A DNA stretch of 64,000 bases from Apostichopus japonicus. Lineage: Eukaryota; Echinodermata; Holothuroidea; Aspidochirotida; Stichopodidae. This document shows, in pieces, positions 25,001-37,000 of this stretch (within the stretch, counting starts at the first letter, position 1; each line of letters starts with the position of its first letter). The notes under the pieces were generated by a model that worked only from the letters and a program-made list of their open reading frames with translations, ran no database searches and was not told where the DNA came from. The stretch lies in assembly GCF_037975245.1 (NCBI RefSeq), contig NC_092566.1, positions 10,293,501 through 10,357,500 on the forward strand, read 5' to 3'. The position numbers and the translations under genes are program-made.

Positions 25001-28000
25001 GGACTGTAACTGCACAATTGTAGCTGATGAACTACATGACAGAATTATAATAGTATTAAATTTTACCAAAGTTAAAACACAAATTGTGGCTTTAAGAAAC
25101 AAGTTACTTGAACCTTAGGTATCATGTTGAAAACAGGACGCTGAGGGGAGCTGCAGCATCATGCAGCCAGGCTGCATAGAACGGTAACCTATTGTGTCTT
25201 TACAGCTTCACACAATAGATACTGCAGGTCTGCAGAGATAATCACTTTTGTTTGATATTAATTCATTCTTGCTGAGCAGGATCTTGTTCAAGCTGCTGCA
25301 GCTTTTCTTTTTGACACAGTGCCTTAAAGTTTTGAGGATCTTGAGGATGGGCCGTGTCACAGCAAGCTGTGATATTATACTCGTTAATGAATAATGTGTG
25401 GAATGCACTGATCCAGTGAAAGAGCTGTGTCACTTCTAGTGCATTCCCTCAAGTAATTTAATATCCCCCCCACAAAAAAAACAAGATTATGTAATGCTTA
25501 ATTATGGAGACATCTTTTAAATATTTGTGCAATACTTGCCAAAACTGATTATTTATTTGTTATTATATCCAGGAATACAAACGATGAGTTGGAAGAAAAG
25601 AGAAAGTATGACATCGAAATGGAACAAAGCTTGGAGAACAAATTAAAGTGAGTATTGCCATTGTCCTGTAGAAGTTACATGTATGTTTGTATGTATTTTA
25701 GATCCTCCTGCAAGTAGGAACTCGCGAAGACGCCTCATTGGCTTATCAAAGCCGTAAGCTGACCAAAGTCAGTCTCTTACATTCATATTTAACGTCCATG
25801 GTTATGAATTGTCAATTGTCGACAACTCTGTAACTGGACGACATACATTAATCTTGGAGTGACTCGAACTCGGGACCTTATGATTGAAAGGCACCGGCAT
25901 TAACCACTGAGCTAACACTCCACAACACTCCACATGTCAGATCCAAGTACCATTTTTATATTTTATGCTTGTACCAGTTTGGTTTTTTTTAATTTTTATT
26001 AAAGTTCACTGACCGGAGGAAAATGAAACATATGACCAAACAGCATTATGCGTTTTTGTTAATGGCCTACAAAATTAAGTGAAATAAAAGCTGAAAATTT
26101 CACCCAAAAGATATTGGTTTTAAACTTTTTTATTTTGTTCACTGTGAGCTAAGGTTACATAAAGGTCTATCAAAGTGTGGGTTAAAAACACATATTTTTT
26201 TTTTTTACCACCTTTCACTCCCCAAAGTTAATCTTAGAAATCCCCAAGTGCAATAAATTGCGAGCGCACACAGTTCCTACTCATGTGAACTGTCACTTGT
26301 GATAAATAACGGCAGATTCCTATCGACAGTTTCACCCGATTTGGCAGGTTGCGTCACAGCAAAACTGGCAACTTGTTGAACAGGATCTTACTGTATGTTA
26401 GGACTGCTGTATCGATCCAAAACTGTAAAGAGCTTCAAGGTTTTGTATATCAACTTGTAGTAAAATGTTGTCGTTGCTGTACAGAAGTTATGTAGTCTGG
26501 AGTTGGATCCAAGTACACAACTGTTATGTTTCATCTTTCCACTGCCTTCTACAGTATACTAACATAAATTATACACATTATTCCCTAGCTTTAAAGTAGC
26601 TTCTTGAACTGGACTAACAGTTTGTAGGGAAAGTTGACCTGGATTCCTTCTACATATCACTCAAAATAAAATTGCAATCGATCAAGTTTAGATACAGACC
26701 TACTTGATTTTTGGCCACATCAAATTCAGTAGCTAGAAAATATTAGTTATTGTTATTATTTATTAAATTATGCTGTTCAATTCTGAGAGTTTTAATGTCC
26801 AGGTATTGTTTTTCATTATTAACCAATTGCAGAAACAGCACAGTCTGATGAAATTTTTCTCAAATTTTGGACCTTTTTCTTCTTCATTGCTTGAAAATAG
26901 AACTTTGATAGATATCGAGCACATAAAGCTAATGAACTGCATTGGTGTTAGATTGTGCAGTAGGCTAAAAAGGGTATTCAAACAAAAGGCTAGATAAAAT
27001 TTTGACCAGCACTGAAAAAATTTATGTCTCCAAATGCAGCCGCCATTAAAGAGAGACTGGATAGCAATCTCTCAGCTTATTATTAGGCTGACTTTGTCCA
27101 GCATTGTCATCTCATTTTATCTATATCTCTTAACTTCCTCCCCATCTTTTTTACTTTCCCCCCTTTTTAGAAAAAATCAAACCAAAGCCAACCAATTTGA
27201 GAATAACAAGAGGCTACTCAGTGCAGACGTGAGCAAGTCACGACTTCAACTCGGTGAAAAACTAAGAGAAGGTATAAAAATTTACTCTTTTTTTTTTTTA
27301 CCCTTGTATAAGTTATTACCCCCTCCCCCCCTCATTAATTATTTGACATACCTTTTTTGTTTAAATTAATTCATTTTTCTTGGTTATAGTTGTTGTTACT
27401 CTACTTTCTAAGTTTTCTTTTTGTTTTGTGTCTTTGACTCAGTGTGTAGAATGGCGTTATTAGGTGTTATTTATTTATGCTGAAAAACAAGGTTAATTGT
27501 CAGTTTAATATGCAATGTCCTTGGAGTGATAACCTCCTTCCAGAAAATTCTCCTTAGCAACTTCGTAATAACGTCCAAATAAAGTGATTATTTAACACAT
27601 TGGTCATGTTTTTTCCTGTCTTTTAAAGGTTATAACTAGTCTATATGTCTTGAAATGTGATAGTTTAATTGCTCTACGGAGGCAATCTGATATGGGACAA
27701 TTTCCCATCGGCGGTACTTTTTGTACTTTAAGTCAGGGTCTTTCTGATATATGAGCTAGCCGACAGTCGAAATGGTTTGTATCTCAAAAATCTAAATGTC
27801 ATGCATATTTGAAAACACAAATCAGTGATAGTTATTGTTTATATTGTCTGTTAGATATCTAAATTATTCCTTTTTTTTCTTTTGTGAAAAACATTCTTTA
27901 AGCCACCCGTTATTGAGCCGTGTTGTATACGATGAACGTTTAGACGAACGAAATCATTGGTGATCATCTATCTGCTTGAGGTGTAGAGATTATTACCTTA

Positions 28001-31000
28001 CAAAACAGAACGTCTGCTTTAAGTTGATAGCCATCACCTCTGTTGAGATTAATTAACCCTAAGGTCAATATGTGCAACTCAGTTTATAGTCGTAATCTCA
28101 CATGTGTAAGGAAAATATCGGTCAGTAAAGAATAGCACAGAAAAGATGAGCATAGAAAAGACAAGACAGGATCCATGACAAGATCAGAAATGACAAGGCA
28201 AGACACAACCCAAGACAAGACCAGAATAGACACGACTTAGGACGTACCAAGATCAGAAATGACAAGGCAAGACACAACCCAAGACAAGACCAGAATAGAC
28301 ACGACTTAGGACGTACCAAGATCAGAAATGACAAGGCAAGACACAACCCAAGACAAGAACAAACGACAGATAACACACGCCAAACCAGTACAGTATAGGT
28401 AAGACAGGAAAGAACCAAGACAATAGAAAAGAAAAGGTAAGACCAGAAAAGACAAGACCAGAAAAGACACTACCTAGGACGTAACAAGAACAGAACATGT
28501 AAGACAAGACACAACCCAAGACAAGAACAAACAACAGATAACACACGCCAAAACCAGAATGGTATAGGTAAGACAGGAAAGAACCAAGACAATAGAAAAG
28601 AAAAGGTAAGACCAGAAAAGACAAGACCAGAAAAGACACTACCTAGGACGTAACAAGAACAGAACATGTAAGACAAGACACAACCCAAGACAAGAACAAA
28701 CAACAGATAACACACGCCAAAACCAGAATGGTATAGGTAAGACAGGAAAGAACCAAGACAATAGAAAAGAAAAGGCAAGACCAGAAAAGACAAGACCAGA
28801 AAAGACACTACCTAGAAGAAGACAAGATCAGAAATGACAAGGCAAGACAAAACCCAAGACAAAACCCAAGACAAGACCAAAGACAAGACCAAAGACAAGA
28901 CCAGAAATGACATGACCTAGAAGAAGACAAGAACAGAACATACAAGACAAGTTCCAAGACAAGAGCAAACAAGACAGAACATGACCAAAGACAAAAACAG
29001 AGGAGGCCAAGCAAGACAAGACCCAAGACAAGAAGAGAAAAAAAAGATAAGACAAGACCCAAGACAAGACCAGAAACCACACAAGCCAAGACAAGACAAG
29101 AACAGAGCATGAAAGACACGTTAGAAGACAGGAACAAACAAAACAAAACATGACCCAAGACCAGAACCAGAGGGGGCAATGCAAGACAAGACCCAACTAG
29201 AAAAACTTAGAAATCAAACTCATGTTTATTCCAAGGATACTCTCAACTTCTCACATGTGTCAATGTGTTTTTTGGCTAGTGACTTTCAAACTTTAATACC
29301 TTAATTTTGATATAACTATTTAATGTTTCTTGTTCAATCCTAACATTATTTGACCATGTCACTGACTTTACTGTTTCCTCATCAGATTAATGCACATTTA
29401 ATTATTCCATGTATTATGTTTTATCTTTGAATGTAAAATGCTGTCAGAATGTGTTGTCTCCTCCCATGAATGCAGCCTTTTTGTTAAGCCACTGTGATAG
29501 TGATGGTAACATTTTGCCACTGGAAAGTGCCATGTGCGTCCATTAACTTTAATGTAATACTTACTTTTGTATCTATACCGAAGAATGTAAAGTTTAAAAA
29601 CATATGAAAATGACCCAAAAAAAAAGTTGCAAAAATAATTTTTGCAAGGAGCAAGAAAAATATTGACTTGTCGGAAATTGGAACCAATGACCCCAGGAAT
29701 GTAAGTCCTGTGCTCTGATTTCTTTGCTGTGTCCCCCCCAAAAAATTGTTTTGATTTATTTATTATTAATTCTAGAGGGTAGACATCTGTTGGATACCAA
29801 GAATCGATTGACAGACAACAGCATAACGCAGAGGAAACTTCAAGAGACTGCCCTTAATGCCAAATTGGATTGGACTAACAAGCAAATCGAACATAAACTG
29901 CAGGTATAGTTATGCTTTGTCTTCTTGAAAAATAATCTGTGTCGTAACCGGTAGGTTAGCCAGTGGGAACATTGAGTAACGTAACGAAATATGACGGGAT
30001 TATCGAATTCCTCATTCTCTTTTATCCCCTCTCTCTGCTCGGCTGTCTTCATCTCTATCATTCTCTCTACCCTCAAAGCAGAGGATGTTTTCTTCTCGTT
30101 TCTTCTTTGCATCGCATTTCAGAGAGAGAGAGAAACTGGACGTTTATCTGGCATTGGCAATTCATACCATACAGACTCTATGCAGAATCTGGTCTACAGA
30201 TCGCTATCTGCTGAGTACGAAATTGATAGAAAGAAATAGGATAATGAATACTGGAAATGGTTGGAAATGATTGTGTGAAACTGTGACATTTTTTAGATAA
30301 AATATCACAGAGTTTTTAAGAGTATGTGGAAAGACTTTTTCCATGATGTCAAATTTGAAAGACACTTGCCACCCCCATTTCCCCACCCACTCACCCCTCA
30401 ATGATAGCTATTAATGTTATCAAATGACAAAATCCATGTCTTCCCATTGTCTTAATTTGCTGATTTTGGTCTGATTGTATAAGTTGAATTTATCTGCCAG
30501 CAAACGTTCCCTTCTCCCACACTATATATGCATCTTTAATGCCATCAGTTTACCCCACAGCATAAATTACAATATTTTATCCTGCTCACCAAAATAGACT
30601 TATCCAGCTTACCATGATATTATACCCTGTTATAACTGTCTCAGTCACAACAAATTAAACATTAACGAAGGTGGTAGGTTCACTATAGGTAAGTGGTTCA
30701 TGAGGTTTAATTGTTTGAAGTATTTTGGGCAGATTTCATGGGGATGCAGAGACAAGGAATTATGCGCCAAATGAATGCAACAAAACCACGATGTCATATA
30801 TGTTATTGTTTAAAATTATTAAAACTCACATGACCAACCCTTTGTGTTTGTATGTACTCTTTGTTAAATTCACCATTAGACTGATATAATTTTTGCCCCA
30901 CCCCCCCAAAAAAAAAAATTATTGTATGTTTTTTTCCATCTACAAGGACGGAGATATTCCTCTTACACAGTGGTGTACAAACTTAAAAATTAAATAAAGT

Positions 31001-34000
31001 ACCAATATTTTTAAATAATTGAATTTTTTATATCTAATATAGGCTCATGACTCCAGAAAGCAGAAACAGTTGAGGGCTGTAACACAGATGAAGAAAACGG
31101 AACACGAGGAGAGCGTAGCCAAGTGGCATGAGAGGTTCTCGAAGAAGCAGTACGAATCTCAAAGAAGGGAAAACGAGGACGCCATGAAACATGCCACGGT
31201 AATTTGCTTTTGTATCCGATCTGAATTCTGTACGAACAGAAAATCCTCCCCCTCTCTGATGTTAAGGACTGATTAGTGTGGACTCATGCTAAGAGATGAT
31301 ATTTAACAGCCAATGCTGAGAATCAAGTTTGACATCTGATAGACGCATTGGACGTAAGCAAGGGATGTGAGTAACCAGTTGCAACACTTTGTCAAGTCAG
31401 AAGTGCCATATTGAAACTAAAACAGGCTAGGATATTTATATATTTTGACTTAATTTTGCAATCCGATGGTAGCTTACATACATAGGTATGACCTTGAATG
31501 CACCTCTTTTAAAAATCCGACAAATAGAAGAAGAAAAAGATGAAGAAAACGGAAAGAAGAAAAAGTATGACATTCTCTCCAGAGACGGTAACTTTTCCTC
31601 TATCTAGATCTGTTAACATGGCCAGGAAATTTCTGGTTGTCGCTAACATGAATACTCCTTTAGAAAAAAGCAAGAAAAACATTTTCCTAAGCCCCCGAAG
31701 AAAGATTGAGGGTACTTCATGTTTTGTTGAATGGGATAGATTTGCTATAGTTTGTCAGCTTTTTGAAATATTTTTTTAACACTCGAGAGGCCTCTTCTCT
31801 TGGAAGATTAAAGAACTTGAAATGTAGGTTAACTTGTAATTGTTCTTTTCCCAGTAGACTCCAAGGAAGCACAGAGAGAAGAAATTAAAAAAAACACTTG
31901 TCTTTTCTAAAGGATATAGATGCTTTTAGTTCAATGTAGTTTCTTTTTTGTTTGTTTTTTGTATTGAGTTTATTTGTTCCTACATTTACATAGTCAAAGC
32001 AGCCTGTAACCATATATGCTTATTGAGATTGAGGTGTTCTTAAAGTATGTATGTATGTGTGTTTGTATGTATGTATTTTAGATCCTCCTGCAAGCAGGAA
32101 CTCGGGAAGAAGCCATCATTGGCTTTTCAAAGCCGCAAGCTGACCGAAGTCAGTCTCTTAGAATCATATTTAACGTCCATGATTATGAATTGTCAATTGT
32201 CCACAACTCTGTAACTGGATGACATACATTAATGTTGGAGTGACTCGAAAGTATATGTAAATGATACAGCAGAGAAACACAAAGGGACATCCCATTGCAA
32301 ACTGCAGATTTTTACGTTGTTTCACCGTCCTTGGATAGCGATGGATTAATCTGCAATTTACTACTTTTTCATCTGGATCTAAAAACAAATCATGTTGGAA
32401 AATTCATCACCACCCACTTAGGGCAATCTACTATCATCACCTAGGATGACGTACCCTATGTTGAAAACAAATTACTTACTCACCTTCAGGGTGATTGCTT
32501 TAAAATACTGTCACGGCTTCGGTCGACTTTTAACACCAGACTTACAGATTTGCCAGCTACGATTTAAGATTGTGGCTGAGTAGTTTTACTCTCTTGGTCG
32601 AATAAGGCAACCCGTCCCTGTCTTGGTTCGCATTCTAACATTCACAATTTCTGGAGAGTAAATGTTTCGTTGGTAAAAAAAAATGTCTCGTAACTTCTCT
32701 CTAATAATGGCAAATTTGAAATTTTTTAATATTCCTGTCAGTAGCTCTTACAGGTCAGTATTCATAGCGTCTGTCATAAATCGAAAGGGGAATGTATAAG
32801 TCAGGGTAATTTTTATAATAGTACTGCCAAATGTCTTTGTCTGTGACACATATTCTAGCTGAATTGGCAGTGCCACTAATGGAGCCATTGCCACGGTGAA
32901 GTGACTTTCTAATTATGTGTCAACATCAGTTGAGGGACTTTTGCCGATATGCCATTCACTCGGTCCTGGCGAAAATTGTCCAAGTTGTTGCCCATGTTAG
33001 GAGGGGCTTCATTAAAGTTTACACATAAAGTAGCTCAGAGGTCATTTGGGGTCAATGCAGGCCCAAATATGAAATCCTTTACTAAATGCTTCTCCTAGAG
33101 TATTTAGCTGATCTAGATGGAAATTTGTGGCAGTGGTCGGTTGGTGAAGGGGTACAAAAGTGTATAAGGATTAGAGGTCAATAGGTTATTTGAGGCTGTA
33201 GTCAACTGAAAGGTGAAATTGGTGCAGAATAGGCTAGTGCCAGATTTTGTCTGCGTTTAGCAAGCATTAAAAAGAATGCCTAGTGAGTTTGTTTAACGCT
33301 CTGTCATTATACACTGCAAGTTTCTTGAAATAGTGTTCAGTGTATGGATTATATCACAACATTTGAAATTCATTTATTCTCCATGCTGGATATTAGAATA
33401 TATTAGAAAATGTCTGCACATATGTAGAGTTATTGAAAGTGGGAAATGAGGCCAAGGTCATGTTCATTGTGTTTCAAAGTATTAAGCTAAACTCTGTTAT
33501 TTCACTGCCAGCAAATCCTTGGCTGCAAAAGCAAAAGATAAAATATTGTTACTACAGGTAACATTCTATTGCAACATAGCATAGGCTTTTTGCAATAATG
33601 TTATAAATGAGCTTTATTGGTAATATGTTCAATGTCTGATCAAAATCTTAAAATTATTGGCTAGGTTGTGTTTTGAACCCAGAGATGTTCTGCCTACTGC
33701 ATGATATATTCAGTCCTTAGTTTGTGGTCATCCCTGTTAAACTAATGACATTTCATCGGTAATAAAATATTAGCACAAAAGAAGAAGAATTTCAGAGGCA
33801 TGGTTCTGGCAGAAATGGGTTAAAGTTGATTTTTTTCTGTTGCCTGACAGAGCCAAATTGTCATTAACTTGCTCAGATAGCACACATACTAGGCTAAAAC
33901 TCTTAGTATACAATAACCAGTGCTTGCTAAGATTTACATTACATCCTGTACATGTATATATGATATCCTCCAATGTATTTACAGTCCTTGAAACCATCTA

Positions 34001-37000
34001 TTTATTCTGTTGTAATCTTTAAGCACAGCAGTCTCTGTATAACAAGTCTTTCTTGCACAAAAACAAGCCCAACAAAAAGCTAGTGAAAACTTCAGAAATT
34101 CATGCCGATGCTTTTTTTCAATGTTTCGCAGAAAGCAGTAACTAAACAAGAGGAGATAGAGTACAATCTCTCAAATCGTGTCAGGGATGCCGAGTTGAGT
34201 CGTAAGCAGCGAGAGCAGTCATGCAAAAGGCTGATGAATAAATTACTCGAGATGAGACGGACAAACGCAGCTAAACTGAAGAAGGAAATGGTCGAGATGA
34301 GTCAACAAGAGAAGGCTCTCGAGCAGAGAGTTCTTCGAGAACAATCTTATCTCTTCAAGGTAACAGTGTCTTTTTTTCTTCCTTTTTTATGTTGCTCTTT
34401 CGTGAACAAAATGGAAAACCATCTGTGTTTATATTTTAGAATGGGGTTCAAACCAGTAACCCTTTTTTTCTTCTTCTTCTTCTTATGATTTTTTTGGATA
34501 AGATTTGAAAATGCAACTCTCCTTTGGAAGAAATTGTTTAATGACCACTCTTACATGTTTGACATAAATGTTGAGTTTCGCATTGTACATGCTGCGGTTT
34601 GAACATATCTATCTGCCATCTGTTATCACAATATAATTCTCAGTATAATGAAATAGGATTGTTATCATTTTGTGTATGATTTTGCTTGCTCTCTTTTGCA
34701 ACTTGGGCGACATACCAGTCGACTGATAAAGCAACTTCCAAAACAGGCTAAGAATGCCGTCATTAAACTTAAAAGTATATTAGACGAAATAAATTTGGAA
34801 GTACAGTAATTTCTTGGGGTATCACACATGAAGCAAAATGTCACAAATGAATTGAAATTGTCCACCCTTTCTCTCTTTCTCTTTCCCTCTGTCTCTCTCG
34901 ATCTCCTTTGGTCGAGGTTCTCTTCTGTTCTGTGAAGTTCAAATTTGAAGGACAATGTTTGCCTTTGAAGTTTACACCCTATAGATATTTGTGGAGCTTA
35001 TCTAAGTCCAATCATGTCAGTTTTTCCCTTTTTCCCTTTTTCCTTGTCTGCAACCTACAAGAAAATGGGAAATTTAATGCTCTATGAGTGTCTGAAATCA
35101 TGTGTAGATCTCTCTTGAAGTGACATTTATTCTGAGTTCTGCCCCTGCTTTTCATCAGTTTCCTTTCCAAGTTATTTTGTAATCTTACCCCTCCACTTTT
35201 CTTTTGTCTCTTTTCCCATTCTCATCTAATAGAGTCATGTGAGCCGAGAGGAAGGCTATCTTAGCCTACAGCAACACAGGATGAAAATGCAGGAGGATAG
35301 AAGTCTACTTAATGAAGTTTCGAGGGTAGGTCAAATACAGACCTCGTTTTATCACCTTTTCTTCTCTCCTCTTTATTTATTTATTTATTTTTGGAGGGGG
35401 GGGGGGTGGGTTATGCCTATCAAAGGGTGGAATTCTATGGAGGTGACCATATTGTTTTATTTCAAATAGCATAAAGAAATAAAACAGAGTAATACACTTC
35501 TAGAAATGTGTAAATTATTTGTTTGTAATTTAATTTAATTATCTCCATTATAACCATGGTGTCTTTCACTATATATGACAATGCCTGACCAGAAAACTAT
35601 GTACATATTGCTAACAATTTCTATTTGAGTTCAAACTTTTCTATTTATTAGTGATAAATTTTATACACCTGAGGTTGAATAGAGCAAACCACCATCTCCC
35701 CCATGTACCCCATCTCCATGAGTGGAATGGTATCACATGCTAGCATATGCACTTAGAAATTTAATTAAACACATTTACACTGGAAAGATGGCTTGAGAAA
35801 TACCGGGTATCAACATTTTTAAGTTTCATTCCTGGTTCCATTTCTGTCATTTAGAGAGAAACTATAAGAATATCATGTTTTTTTAGTTTTTTTTTACATA
35901 TTTGATAGAAAAATAGTATAAACATTATTGAGTTTCAGTCCTTGTTAAAATTTCTTTCATTTAGAGAGAAACTATAAGAATATCATGTTTTTTTAGTTTT
36001 TTTTTTACATATTTGATAGAAAAAGAGTTAAAGATGAGCTATATTTTTGAGAAGTTATAGAATGTTGAGGTGATTGCTGCAAGCATGTGCCATGAGAATA
36101 GTTTTTGCGAAGGCCAAAAAGCTGCAGAAAATCCATTTGAAATTTACACCTTAAGTCAAACACTGAAAGAAGCAAGAATTTATTCAGGAATCAAAGTGAT
36201 TTCCCTGATTGAAATGTCATGGCTGAGGGCTATCTCTTTTTATTTTCGATGAATAAGAAATGACCAAAACTTTCATGTAAAACTGGTAACTACTAGAAGG
36301 TACTTGATGCTGTAGCTTAGTATGTATAATTCAACAAACTGAAAAGGTTCTTGCTCATTATCTGATGGATGTATCCCAGACAGAAGATAGAGAAAGCTTG
36401 CTTTTCTCTTTTTAGGGGATAACTTTTATTTTTCCCTGAATGTGGATTAGTTCATTCATCAACTAAAAGTTTTACTCAAATTACACTTGTCACTGCTTTT
36501 CCACGAAAAAGGGTATCGGGAGGTATAACAGCCAACGGGGAAACCGAACAGAGGGTTCTGAATTGAGAAGCATCATCATAGTTATTGAGATAACTTTCAG
36601 GGACCACAAGGAAAGATTTGTAAATGAGATTGTTTATGTCCCCAGAACTGAATTAATGAAGGCTGGTGCTTAATAGGAATGCCAAAATACCAAGACATCC
36701 ACATTGTAAAGTTTAGCAAGTTTTATCAAGGACAGAAAAAGTTTTGTTGAAAATGAAGACGATGAAGATAGTTTGAGAATTGGAGTCAAACTTGTTTTCA
36801 ATCAGATGGTGTATATTTATTCCAGCATATGGATTAAAAGATCACCACAGCTTATTTTTACAGTTATTAATAATTCAAAGTGCAATAAAGATGATACACA
36901 TCCCACACAGAGAGAGAGACTAAGAGCTAATGTATAGGATTTAGATTAACTAAAGTAGACAAACATTTGTCAGTCGTCAGATGTACTAATGTACTATGCA

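Noticed and set aside
28122-29196. Minus-strand leucine/cysteine-rich frames resembling membrane proteins
   Set aside because: They translate the AAGAC minisatellite and recur with its 69- and 169-bp periods; no splice or start context supports them.
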